Source: Alphaproteobacteria bacterium
GTDB lineage: Bacteria > Pseudomonadota > Alphaproteobacteria > Caulobacterales > Hyphomonadaceae
Direction: 5' to 3'
Length of the DNA stretch: 64,000 bases
NCBI GenBank assembly: GCA_018969425.1
Contig: JAGWYJ010000013.1
Span: 1-64,000, forward strand
The notes below the pieces were generated by a model. That model saw only the letters and a program-made list of their open reading frames with translations. It had not been told where the DNA came from and searched no databases. Of the stretch, positions 30,319-40,037 are shown piece after piece (the first letter of the stretch is position 1; the number at the start of each line of letters is the position of its first letter). A program made the translations under genes and the position numbers.

Positions 30319-31248
30319 ATGCTGAGCCGAACCGCGCAGAACTTATTCTGGATGGGTCGCTATATGGAGCGAGCGGATGCGACCGCACGTTTGCTTGAGA
30401 TGGGTCATCGCATGAGCATGGTCCCAGGGTCGAGCGATATGGACGAGTGGCGCTCCGTAGCCCTTGCCGCCGGCGCGCATGGCGCGATGAAAGGCGAGCC
30501 TCATGAGACCGCGGCTGACGTTATTCATGATCTTCTGATCTCCGTCGATAACCGCTCCTCGATCCGGTCATGTCTGGTTCAGGCGCGCGCGAACGGTCGA
30601 GCCATTCGAACGGCCCTCACACAAGATATGTGGGAGGCATTGAACGAAGGGTGGAGACAGCTGGACGACATGGATCCTGAAACCGCCAAGCGAAATCTTC
30701 CGACCTTGCTGGAGTGGGTTAAGAACCGAACAGCGGCCTTTCGGGGGGCCTCTGAGATTTCTCTGCTCCGAAATGACGGGTATTGCTTTCTTCGCCTTGG
30801 AGGGCTGATCGAGCAGGCGGACATGACGTTGCGTCTTCTTGAGGCGAAGTACTACGTGCTGCTGCCTGAGACTGACGTCGTCGGAGGAGGGCGCGACTAC
30901 CATCAGTGGACCTCAGTCCTGAGGGCGACATCAGCATTGCGGGCGTATCATCATGTCTATAAGGGCGATTATAACCCGTGGGGTATCGCTGATTTTCTAA
31001 TACTGAACGCGACTTTTCCCCGCTCCATCAGCTATTGTCACCGTACGATACAGCGGTTTCTCAGCGATATTGCAGATTACTACGGTGAGCGTGGACCGTG
31101 TCATGACACTGCGGCTGAGTTAGTGGCTCGGCTGGACGGAGTTCACATAGAGCAGTTGTTTCAGGCGGGTCTTTACGATTTCATCTTTGACAGCATCACC
31201 ACCAATCATCGCCTGGCGGCGGAGATCAGCCGGCAATATTATTTTTAG
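30319..31248 (+). CDS. Alpha-E domain protein
   Basis: 'MLSRTAQNLFWMGRYMERADATARLLE' and 'FPRSISYCHRTI' are typical of the family. Confidence 0.92.
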   Translation: MLSRTAQNLFWMGRYMERADATARLLEMGHRMSMVPGSSDMDEWRSVALAAGAHGAMKGEPHETAADVIHDLLISVDNRSSIRSCLVQARANGRAIRTALTQDMWEALNEGWRQLDDMDPETAKRNLPTLLEWVKNRTAAFRGASEISLLRNDGYCFLRLGGLIEQADMTLRLLEAKYYVLLPETDVVGGGRDYHQWTSVLRATSALRAYHHVYKGDYNPWGIADFLILNATFPRSISYCHRTIQRFLSDIADYYGERGPCHDTAAELVARLDGVHIEQLFQAGLYDFIFDSITTNHRLAAEISRQYYF

Positions 31249-31253
31249 GCGCC

Positions 31254-32060
31254 ATGCGACTGCACATCCGGCATCTGACTGCTTACGACTACTCTCCGCC
31301 TGCGGAGCGCTGTGCGCTCCGTTTACGGCTCTATCCTACCGCGTACGCCAGTCAGAGGGTCAGATCATGGTCGGTGACAGTAAACGGCCTGTCTGTCCCT
31401 CCCATGATCACAACAGGATTTGGAGATCGCGAGGCCGTTTGGGCGGCCCACTCTGCGATCGGCCGGGTGGAGATTGTTGCAGAAGGCGAGATCGAAACTG
31501 AGGACGCGGCAGGCTGTGTTCGAGGATTGAGGGATGTTTCACGGCCCGTCCTCTTCCTGCGGCCGACGGCGTTGACCGAGGCGGGGGAGGCCGTTGAGAC
31601 CTTGGCTCGGTCTGTGCCGGTAGGGCCGGTGCTTGATCGTCTGCATTCGCTCTGCGGTCAGGTCAGGGACGCGATGGACTATGTTCCGGGGTCGACCCGT
31701 TCCAAGACCACTGCCGAGCAGGCCTTGTTGCAGAAGGCGGGCGTTTGTCAGGATCATGCGCATGTCTTCGTGTCGGCTGCTCGAATGATGGGCGTTCCTG
31801 CGAGGTATGTCGTTGGATATCTCTTGTCCTCGGATAATCAATCAACAGCGACCCACGCATGGGCGGAGGCCTATGCGAGCGATTTAGGATGGATCGGTTT
31901 TGACCCCGCAAACCGCTTGTGTCCGACAGATCGATATGTTCGTCTTGGGGTCGGATTTGATGCTGACGATGCGGCTCCAGTTCGCGGACATTTTGTTGGT
32001 CAGAGCGACGAGGCGCTTACGGCGGACGTCCTTGTCACTCATTCTCAGACGCAGCAGTAG
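31254..32060 (+). CDS. Transglutaminase-like family protein
   Basis: 'MRLHIRHLTAYDYSPPAE', catalytic 'KAGVCQDHAHVFVSAARMMGVPARYVVGY...ATHAWAEAY...GWIGFDPANR'. Confidence 0.93.
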   Translation: MRLHIRHLTAYDYSPPAERCALRLRLYPTAYASQRVRSWSVTVNGLSVPPMITTGFGDREAVWAAHSAIGRVEIVAEGEIETEDAAGCVRGLRDVSRPVLFLRPTALTEAGEAVETLARSVPVGPVLDRLHSLCGQVRDAMDYVPGSTRSKTTAEQALLQKAGVCQDHAHVFVSAARMMGVPARYVVGYLLSSDNQSTATHAWAEAYASDLGWIGFDPANRLCPTDRYVRLGVGFDADDAAPVRGHFVGQSDEALTADVLVTHSQTQQ

Positions 32061-32072
32061 ACGGTCGAAGTC

Positions 32073-32810
32073 ATGACATATTGCGTTGGTCTCAAGCTCA
32101 AGGCCGGTCTGGTTCTGCTGTCGGACACGCGAACGAATGCGGGTATCGACAACATTGGACGTTTTCGGAAGATGTTTGTCTTCGAGGATCCGGGTGAGCG
32201 CGTCGTCGCCCTTATGACCGCAGGCAATTTGGGAATCACTCAGGGCGTGGTTACGAAAATCGAGGCGACTGTGAAGCGTAGCCTTGTCGACTCCGATATC
32301 GAGAGCGTCATGACCTGCGAGACCCTGTACCGGGCGGCGCAGCTTGTCGGGGAGGCGATGCACGATGTTCAGGCGCGAGACCGCGCCCGCATCGAGTCGC
32401 AAGGGGCGGCTGCGGATGCAACCATAATTCTCGCTGGGCAGCGTCGCGGCGGCGAGATGCGTCTGTTTCAGATCTACTCAGCGGGGAACTTCATAGAGGC
32501 CACGGACGATACGCCGTTTCTGCAGATTGGAGAGCACAAGTACGGAAAGCCGATTCTTGATCGGGTCATCCGTCCTGACACTCCGCTTGATGACGCGATC
32601 AAAGCCGCTCTTGTGTCCATGGATTCCACTCTCAGGTCGAATCTCTCAGTGGGTATGCCGCTCGATCTTCTTGTCATAAAGGCTGACGAATGTCGGGCGA
32701 GCTTCAGTCAGCGGATTGAACAGGACCATAGGGAGTTCCGACAGATCTCCGACAGCTGGGCGAACGCGCTCCGAGAAGCCTTTCACGGCTTGCCGACTAT
32801 AAGAATTTAG
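32073..32810 (+). CDS. Proteasome-type peptidase of Anbu (ancestral beta subunit) family
   Basis: 'MTYCVGLKLKAGLVLLSDTRTNAGIDNIGRFRKMFVFEDPGERVVALMTAGNLGITQ'; Thr2 nucleophile, Asp at mature position 17, Lys near 32. Confidence 0.93.
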   Translation: MTYCVGLKLKAGLVLLSDTRTNAGIDNIGRFRKMFVFEDPGERVVALMTAGNLGITQGVVTKIEATVKRSLVDSDIESVMTCETLYRAAQLVGEAMHDVQARDRARIESQGAAADATIILAGQRRGGEMRLFQIYSAGNFIEATDDTPFLQIGEHKYGKPILDRVIRPDTPLDDAIKAALVSMDSTLRSNLSVGMPLDLLVIKADECRASFSQRIEQDHREFRQISDSWANALREAFHGLPTIRI

Positions 32811-32879
32811 CGGCCGGGCCTGGCACGCCCCTCCTGTCCGCGCCTGGCGGCATCGCAGACGTGAGGCCCGGGTCTTCTC

Positions 32880-35800
32880 TTATTCAGCGGCGGACAATTC
32901 GACGGGCGCGGGGAGACGGCTGACGATTTCCTTAGGGATCACGTGAACGAAATTGGCAATTTCACGATCCCAGTTGGCGAGAAGAGAGCCTGCCTGAGCC
33001 GATCCGGTCCTAAGCATGTGCTCTTCGATCAGTTGATGAAGAACCTGCTGCCAATATTCAGTCAAAACTGGTCTCCAGATGACTGTATCGGGATTGACCT
33101 CAATCGGGAACCGCTTGTCGGGGTCGTGAATAAAGGCCATCCCGCCTGTCATGCCGGCTCCGAAGTTACGGCCGATCGGGCCGAGAATCGCGACTGTTCC
33201 GCCCGTCATGTATTCGCAGCCATTTGACCCGCATCCCTCGACGACCGCCTGAGCGCCTGAGTTCCTGACAGCGAATCGTTCGCCTGCGCGACCCGCGGCA
33301 AACAGCTTGCCGGAGGTGGCGCCGTACAGGACCGTATTTCCAATGATCGTATTGTCCTGGGCTACGAACCGGGATGTTGAAGGCGGTCTCAGGATAATGG
33401 TCGCTCCAGATAGTCCCTTTCCGACATAATCGTTGGCGTCGCCTGTGACCTCAAGGGTCAGTCCCCTGACCGCGAATGCTCCTAGGGACTGTCCGGCAGA
33501 TCCCTCCAGCGTGACCTTGAGGCGGTCCTCCGGGAGAGCATCCATGCCGAAGCGTCGCACGATGTGGGATGACGCCCTTGTCCCGATCGCCCGGTGGACA
33601 TTTCGGACGTGATAGTCCAGCTGCATCTTCTCGCCGCGTTCAAAGAAGCCCGAGGCGTCTCTGAGAATGTTTTCGTCGAGCGCTTCAGGAACGGCGTTAC
33701 GATGGTTCGGCTTGTAGGTGATCTTTGCTTCCGGATCTGCTCTGACGAGGATGGGAGACAGGTCAAGGTCGTCAAGCATGGCCGATCCCCTGGACACTTG
33801 TCTCAATAGGTCTGTACGACCGATCACCTCATCCAGACGAGTAAAGCCCAACTCTGCGAGAATCTCCCTGACCTCTTCAGCGATAAAGGTCATCAGATTG
33901 ATGACCTTATCAGGAGATCCGGAAAACCGGGCGCGCAGATTTTCGTCCTGTGTGCAGACTCCGACAGGGCAGGTGTTGGAGTGGCACTGGCGGACCATGA
34001 TGCAGCCCATAGCGATGAGTGATGCTGTCCCGATGCCGTATTCTTCGGCTCCCAGCATAGCGGCGATCACAACATCGCGGCCTGTTCTGAGACCGCCGTC
34101 AGTGCGTAAGGTCACCTGATCCCGCAAGTTGTTCAATGTGAGAACATGATGCGCCTCGGCAAGACCGATCTCCCATGGAAGGCCTGCGAATTTGATTGAT
34201 GTCTGAGGCGATGCGCCGGTCCCGCCGACATGACCGGATATGAGAATGATATCCGCCTTGGCTTTTGCGACCCCTGCTGCGACGGTGCCCACCCCTGATC
34301 TGGACACGAGCTTCACGCAGACCCTGCATTCGGGATTGATCTGCTTGAGGTCGTAGATGAGCTGCGCAAGATCTTCGATCGAGTAAATGTCATGGTGAGG
34401 CGGTGGCGAGATCAGCATAACTCCGGGAGTCGCGTAGCGATTGCGGGCGATAAACTCCGTCACCTTGAAACCGGGAAGCTGTCCGCCCTCGCCCGGTTTC
34501 GCGCCCTGTGCGATCTTGATTTCCAGTTCACGGCAGTTGTTCAGGTACTCGGCTGTGACGCCGAAGCGACCTGACGCGACCTGCTTGATTGCAGAGTTCG
34601 CGTTGTCGCCGTTAGGCATGGGACGATATCTTTCGCGGACTTCTCCGCCTTCACCTGAGACAGATTTCGCCCCGATTCTGTTCATCGCTATATTGAGAGC
34701 GCCATGAGCTTCCGGGCTGAGGGCTCCGAGCGACATCCCGGGAGTGACGAACCGCTTTCTGATCTCGTTGACGGACTGGACGTCATCCAGAGACGTGCGA
34801 ACGGATTGTGGTTTGAAATCGAGTAGGTCTCTCAGCTGCACAGCCTTCGTTCGCGCATTCGCGAGCTGCGCGTATTTGCGGTAAGCGGCGTAGGAATTGT
34901 CTCCGCACGCTGTCTGAAGGAGATGAATGAGGTCACCCGACAGCGCGTGGGTATCCCCACTCGCCCGTACCCGATAAAAGCCTCCCATCGGCAAAACAGC
35001 TGACGGACCTGTCCATGCTCTTGAGTGAGCATCTATGATCTTTCGTTCGAGACCGGAGAGACCTATGCCTGAAATCCGGCTCGGCATGCCGGGGAAATAA
35101 TCCGCGACGAGGGCTCGCGACAGGCCAAGAGCTTCGAAGTTGTATCCGCCCCGGTAAGATGAGATGACCGAGATGCCCATTTTCGAGAGGATCTTCAGCA
35201 AGCCGCCTTCTATCGCCTTTTTATAGTTGCCGACTGCTTTTTCGAGCGACATGTCGCCTAGAAGGCCTCTTGCGTGGCGATCAGCGAGAGCCTCCTGTGC
35301 GAGATATGCGTTCACGCATGTTGCTCCGACTCCCACGAGAACTGCGAAGTAATGAGTGTCGAGACATTCAGCTGATCGGACCGTGAGGGAGCAAAAAGTT
35401 CTTAGTCCGTGAGATACGAGGTGAGAATGAACTGCTCCTGCCGCGAGGATCATCGGGATCCCCGCGCGGTCCCTGCTTTGTCCTTCGTCAGTCAGGATCA
35501 GGTGTCCACGACCGGATGATACGGCTACCCGCGCCTCCTCCCGAATTCGCGCGATGGCGGCCTTCAGAGCCTCTCCGTCTCCCGGGGTGTCCGGCGGAAG
35601 GAAGGTGCAGTCGATCACCGCCACGCCCTCGCCAATGCGTTCAAGCATTCGCGCATACATTCCATTGGTCAGGACCGGGCTCTCAAGCACGAACACATTT
35701 GTTTGAGTTTCATCTTCTGCGAGAATGTTCCCGAGATTCTTGAATCGGGTGCGAAGCGACATAACCCGCCCCTCTCGGAGGGGGTCGATCGGAGGGTTTG

Positions 35801-37421
35801 TCACCTGAGCGAAGTTTTGCCTGAAGTAATGAGACAAAGGGCGGAAATGGTCTGAGAGAACAGCCAAAGGGCTGTCGTCACCCATGGATCCGATGGCTTC
35901 CTTGGCGTCTTCCGCCATCGGGGCGAGTATCATCTCCATGTCTTCCATAGTAACGCCGGCCGCGCTCTGTCTGCGCAGAATGTCCTGGCGTTGCGGATAG
36001 AGCCTGGGCTCTGGACCTGGTCCGATCAGCGGCTCCAGCTCGACGACGTTTCTCAGCCATTGCTGGTAGGGATGTTTTTCAGCAAGGGTGTCTATGAGCT
36101 CCTTGTGCTCGTAAAGGCGACCTTCACGGATATCGACAGCCAACATGGCGCCTGGCTCGACACGGCCCTTGCGAATTATGGTTTCTGGGTTGAGGGGGCA
36201 CATGCCGGCCTCAGATCCAACCGCTAGCACACCGTCCTCCGTGAGCGCGTAGCGCATCGGTCGGAGTCCGTTTCTGTCCATTCCAGCTATGGCCCAGCGT
36301 CCGTCGAAGCAGGCTAAGGCGGCTGGGCCGTCCCACGGCTCCATGACGGAGTTCGCATAGGCGTAGAGCGCCTGATGTTTCCGGGGCATGACGGCTTCAT
36401 CGGAGGAAAACGCCTCGGGAACCAGGAGCGTCTTGGCCATCGGGCCGGAGCGTCCCGCGCGAACGAGCAATTCGAAGACGTTGTCGAGGGCGGCTGAATC
36501 CGATCCTCCCGGCGTCACGACAGGCTTAACGTCGTCGCCGTATTCGCCGAAATTGTTTGAGACCATTTTGATCTCGTGGGATCGCATCCAGTTCACATTG
36601 CCGGACAGGGTGTTGATCTCTCCATTGTGAGCCAGCATCCGAAATGGTTGCGCGAGACGCCACTGTGGAAAGGTATTGGTCGAATAACGCTGGTGATAAA
36701 TGGCGACTGCCGAGATAAATCGGGCGTCAGCGAGATCGAGGTAAAACCTGTCGATGTCCTCGGCCAGGAACATCCCCTTGTAGATGATAGTCCGGGCGGA
36801 GAATGAACAGATATAGAGCTCCGCCATTCCCGCTTCACGCGCCCGTTTTTCGATCCGCCGCCGACACACATACAGTGCGCGTTCAAGTTCGCTTTCGTCT
36901 CGTCCCTGGCGGTCCACGAACAGGATCTGTTCTATCTCAGGACGCGTCGCGTTCGCCTTAAGCCCTATGACGGAGGTGTTGATGGGGGCCTGTCTCCAGC
37001 CATAGATGTAGAAGCCGAACCGTACGACTTCGGTCTCGATAATTGATCTCGCCTTTTCCTGTGCGCTGAGATCGGTTCGAGGCAGGAAGATCTGGCCGAC
37101 GCAGATGTTCGCGTCCTCGGGCAGGGAGTGCCCCTGTATTCTCACCTGATCGCGAAAAAAGGCTTGCGGAACGTCGAGTCGGATTCCTGCTCCGTCTCCG
37201 GTTTTTCCATCCGCGTCGATCGCACCGCGATGCCAGACCGCCTTGAGCGCCCGCAGCGCCATGTCGACGATCTCCCGCCGGGGACTTCCGTCTATCTGAA
37301 CGACGAGGCCGACGCCGCATGCGTCGTGCTCGTCCGCGGGGTCATAGGTTCCTGCGGCGATCAGTCTGTCTCGACGATCAAGGTAATCCTGCAACCACGT
37401 CTGCGCTGATGTCTCGATCAT
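32880..37421 (-). CDS. gltB: Glutamate synthase large subunit
   Basis: 'YDPADEHDACGVGLVVQIDG' class-II amidotransferase Cys, 'PGEGGQLPGFKV', 'HVGGTGASPQTSIKFAGLPWEIGLAE'; start at MIETSAQTW. Confidence 0.97.
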   Translation of the reverse strand: MIETSAQTWLQDYLDRRDRLIAAGTYDPADEHDACGVGLVVQIDGSPRREIVDMALRALKAVWHRGAIDADGKTGDGAGIRLDVPQAFFRDQVRIQGHSLPEDANICVGQIFLPRTDLSAQEKARSIIETEVVRFGFYIYGWRQAPINTSVIGLKANATRPEIEQILFVDRQGRDESELERALYVCRRRIEKRAREAGMAELYICSFSARTIIYKGMFLAEDIDRFYLDLADARFISAVAIYHQRYSTNTFPQWRLAQPFRMLAHNGEINTLSGNVNWMRSHEIKMVSNNFGEYGDDVKPVVTPGGSDSAALDNVFELLVRAGRSGPMAKTLLVPEAFSSDEAVMPRKHQALYAYANSVMEPWDGPAALACFDGRWAIAGMDRNGLRPMRYALTEDGVLAVGSEAGMCPLNPETIIRKGRVEPGAMLAVDIREGRLYEHKELIDTLAEKHPYQQWLRNVVELEPLIGPGPEPRLYPQRQDILRRQSAAGVTMEDMEMILAPMAEDAKEAIGSMGDDSPLAVLSDHFRPLSHYFRQNFAQVTNPPIDPLREGRVMSLRTRFKNLGNILAEDETQTNVFVLESPVLTNGMYARMLERIGEGVAVIDCTFLPPDTPGDGEALKAAIARIREEARVAVSSGRGHLILTDEGQSRDRAGIPMILAAGAVHSHLVSHGLRTFCSLTVRSAECLDTHYFAVLVGVGATCVNAYLAQEALADRHARGLLGDMSLEKAVGNYKKAIEGGLLKILSKMGISVISSYRGGYNFEALGLSRALVADYFPGMPSRISGIGLSGLERKIIDAHSRAWTGPSAVLPMGGFYRVRASGDTHALSGDLIHLLQTACGDNSYAAYRKYAQLANARTKAVQLRDLLDFKPQSVRTSLDDVQSVNEIRKRFVTPGMSLGALSPEAHGALNIAMNRIGAKSVSGEGGEVRERYRPMPNGDNANSAIKQVASGRFGVTAEYLNNCRELEIKIAQGAKPGEGGQLPGFKVTEFIARNRYATPGVMLISPPPHHDIYSIEDLAQLIYDLKQINPECRVCVKLVSRSGVGTVAAGVAKAKADIILISGHVGGTGASPQTSIKFAGLPWEIGLAEAHHVLTLNNLRDQVTLRTDGGLRTGRDVVIAAMLGAEEYGIGTASLIAMGCIMVRQCHSNTCPVGVCTQDENLRARFSGSPDKVINLMTFIAEEVREILAELGFTRLDEVIGRTDLLRQVSRGSAMLDDLDLSPILVRADPEAKITYKPNHRNAVPEALDENILRDASGFFERGEKMQLDYHVRNVHRAIGTRASSHIVRRFGMDALPEDRLKVTLEGSAGQSLGAFAVRGLTLEVTGDANDYVGKGLSGATIILRPPSTSRFVAQDNTIIGNTVLYGATSGKLFAAGRAGERFAVRNSGAQAVVEGCGSNGCEYMTGGTVAILGPIGRNFGAGMTGGMAFIHDPDKRFPIEVNPDTVIWRPVLTEYWQQVLHQLIEEHMLRTGSAQAGSLLANWDREIANFVHVIPKEIVSRLPAPVELSAAE

Positions 37422-37471
37422 CTCGTGTCTCTTTGGGGGATGCTTGACGGGTCGGGATCTCCCGTCTGCGG

Positions 37472-38923
37472 TCATTCTGCTGCGAGGGCTGGCGTACGCC
37501 GTTTTGAGCTCAGGTATGTGTCCATGGCCGTCGCTGCTTCCCGACCATCCTTGATGGCCCAGACGACAAGAGACGCTCCCCGAACGATATCTCCGGCTGC
37601 GAACACCCCTGGGATCGATGTCATCATGTTTCGATGGTCGATCTTGACGCCGCCCCAGCGGTTCACTGCGAGGTCCGGCTCGGCGAAGAGGACAGGCAGG
37701 TCTTCAGGTTCAAAGCCCAGGGCTTCAATCACCATGTCCGCTTTGAGATCGAACGTTTCCTCTGGGATGACCTGCGACAATCTTCGACCGGACGCGTCCG
37801 GAGGGCCGAGGCGCATGCGCTGGACCCGGACCCCTTTTACGCCTCCAGTCTTTTTTTCCAGAATTGCGCGGGGGGCGGCCAGCCACTGAAACCTAACCCC
37901 TTCTTCTTCCGCGTTCGCGACCTCCCGTTGCGAGCCGGGCATGTTCTCCCGATCGCGACGGTAGAGACAAGTGACAGACCTTGCCTTCTGCCGAACAGCG
38001 GTGCGGACACAGTCCATCGCCGTGTCGCCTCCGCCAACCACGACGATGTGGCGGTTCTCTGCATTCAGATCTCCGGAGGTGAAGCCCTCTGCCGGCAGTC
38101 CCATACCCACTCGATTTGATGTGATGAGATAATCGAGGGCTCGGTGGACGCCAGCAGCGCCTACGCCGGGGATGGACAACGATCTCGCCTTGTAAACGCC
38201 CGTCGCGATCAGAATGGCGTCGTGCTGTGATCGCAAGTCTTTCAGAGAAAGATCTGAGCCAATATTGACGCCTCTTTGAAATCGAATTCCGCCTTCCTCA
38301 AGACGCTGAGTGCGGCGCTCTACGATCTCTTTCTCGAGCTTGAAGTTGGGGATGCCGTACATCAGCAGGCCTCCCGGACGGTCGTGACGATCATAGACCG
38401 TCACTCCGTAGCCGGCGGACCTGAGTTGTTCCGCGGCTGTCAAGCCGGCCGGACCCGCCCCGATGATGCCAACTGACTGATCTAGGCTCCGTGTCGGTGC
38501 GATCGGGGCGACCCATCCGTTCGTCCACGCTGTGTCTGTTATGTAGCGCTCCACGGCGCCGATCGTTACTGAACCATGACCGGACTGTTCGATCACGCAG
38601 GCGCCTTCGCACAGCCGGTCCTGGGGGCAGATGCGGCCGCAAATCTCCGGCATGCTGGATGTCGCTGACGATACTTCGTACGCCTCCTGGAGGCGTCCTG
38701 TCGCCGCCAGCATAAGCCAGTCGGGTATGTTGTTGCCTATTGGGCAATGAGACTGGCAGAACGGGACGCCGCATTGAGAGCATCGTGACGCCTGCTCACG
38801 CGCCTTGGCGGCTATAAAATCCGCATAGATCTCATGAAAATCATCTCGCCGCTCGGCGGCCGCCCGCTTTTCCGGGGGCTCCTGATCGGTGGTGACAAAT
38901 TTCAGCATGTTCGACGTTGTCAT
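37472..38923 (-). CDS. gltD: Glutamate synthase small subunit
   Basis: 'ASRCSQCGVPFCQSHCPIGNNIPDW', 'GIIGAGPAGLTAAEQLRSAGYGVTVYDRHDRPGGLLMYGIPNFKLEK'; overlaps gltB ORF region. Confidence 0.96.
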   Translation of the reverse strand: MTTSNMLKFVTTDQEPPEKRAAAERRDDFHEIYADFIAAKAREQASRCSQCGVPFCQSHCPIGNNIPDWLMLAATGRLQEAYEVSSATSSMPEICGRICPQDRLCEGACVIEQSGHGSVTIGAVERYITDTAWTNGWVAPIAPTRSLDQSVGIIGAGPAGLTAAEQLRSAGYGVTVYDRHDRPGGLLMYGIPNFKLEKEIVERRTQRLEEGGIRFQRGVNIGSDLSLKDLRSQHDAILIATGVYKARSLSIPGVGAAGVHRALDYLITSNRVGMGLPAEGFTSGDLNAENRHIVVVGGGDTAMDCVRTAVRQKARSVTCLYRRDRENMPGSQREVANAEEEGVRFQWLAAPRAILEKKTGGVKGVRVQRMRLGPPDASGRRLSQVIPEETFDLKADMVIEALGFEPEDLPVLFAEPDLAVNRWGGVKIDHRNMMTSIPGVFAAGDIVRGASLVVWAIKDGREAATAMDTYLSSKRRTPALAAE

Positions 38924-39078
38924 CGAGGATCCGCCTTGTTCGCCTCAGGACGCAAGTCACTAGGGGGAGAGGGGAGGGGCGGCAAGCCCAAAGCCTGCAT
39001 TTAAGCCCCATATGGTATTTAAATATCAGGCCGAGTTGCAATTTTGAGCGTTTTGGTGCCTCTTCAGAGCATATAAAG

Positions 39079-39090
39079 TACCAATTGGTA
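39079..39090. repeat. Perfect 12-bp palindrome TACCAATTGGTA in gltD-uppP intergenic region
   Basis: Read directly; second palindrome TATTTAAATA at 39016-39025. Confidence 0.35.
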
Positions 39091-39163
39091 TCTTTCATCT
39101 CGCTGGCGATCGTCGGCAAACCGTGCTCTGAGGCGGGCAAGAAGCGACTCGAGCGGGGGCTAC

Positions 39164-39973
39164 ATGGAGGCGCAGACAATCCTTCAGGCTTTGATCCTCG
39201 GACTGATCGAGGGTCTCACCGAGTTCATTCCAGTGTCCTCGACGGGGCATCTGCTTCTGGCCGGGGCTGCGATGGGGCTCACCGATCCTTCCTGGGACAC
39301 CTTCACGGTGCTCGTCCAGCTCGGTGCGATTTTGGCGGTGGTGGTGGTCTATTTCCAGCGCCTTTGGGCCGTGGTTGCGAGCCTGCCCACTCAGGCCTCG
39401 TCACGACGGTTCGCCATAAGCGTCATACTCGCCTGTGCTCCGGCCTTCCTCGCCGGGGCCGTTCTGCATGACTACATCAAGACTGTTCTTTTCGAGACGC
39501 CGCTGCTCATCTGCTGGTCTCTGATCATCGGCGGCGTTGTCTTGCTGATTATTGATCGCACCGCTCCGCCTGCTTCCGATCATGACGCGATGCAATTGTC
39601 CCTGTCCAAGGCCTTCCTCATTGGTCTGTTTCAGGTTCTGTCTATCGTGCCCGGGGTATCCCGATCAGGATCCACGATCGTCGGGTCCATGCTTTTGGGG
39701 GTGGATAAGCGTGCTGCTGCGGAATTCTCATTTTTCCTCGCCATTCCGATCATGGTCGGGGCTTTCGGTCTCGATGTGTGGGAAAGTCGAGATCTGATCA
39801 GCGCGGATCAAATGGGTGTGGTCGCCGTTGGATTCGTTGTGTCGTTTTTGTCCGGATTGGTCGTGATCCGCACCATGCTCGGGTTTATCCAGAAGCGGGG
39901 CTTCGCGCCGTTCGGGTGGTGGCGAATCGCAGTCGGCGTGGCCGGCCTCGCAATGCTGCAGCTTACCCCATGA
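39164..39973 (+). CDS. uppP: Undecaprenyl-diphosphate phosphatase
   Basis: 'LILGLIEGLTEFIPVSSTGHLLL', 'VLSIVPGVSRSGSTIVGSMLLG'. Confidence 0.96.
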   Translation: MEAQTILQALILGLIEGLTEFIPVSSTGHLLLAGAAMGLTDPSWDTFTVLVQLGAILAVVVVYFQRLWAVVASLPTQASSRRFAISVILACAPAFLAGAVLHDYIKTVLFETPLLICWSLIIGGVVLLIIDRTAPPASDHDAMQLSLSKAFLIGLFQVLSIVPGVSRSGSTIVGSMLLGVDKRAAAEFSFFLAIPIMVGAFGLDVWESRDLISADQMGVVAVGFVVSFLSGLVVIRTMLGFIQKRGFAPFGWWRIAVGVAGLAMLQLTP

Positions 39974-40037
39974 GGCCTCAGAGCGTCGTTTCGGGCCGAT
40001 CGTGGTTTGTCCGAGGCCGATCCGTCTGGCTTTCCGG

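Noticed and set aside
32814-32871. Inverted repeat CCGGGCCT/AGGCCCGG after the Anbu gene
   Set aside because: 8-bp stem with a 42-nt loop is too weak for a confident terminator call, although a pyrimidine-rich tract follows.
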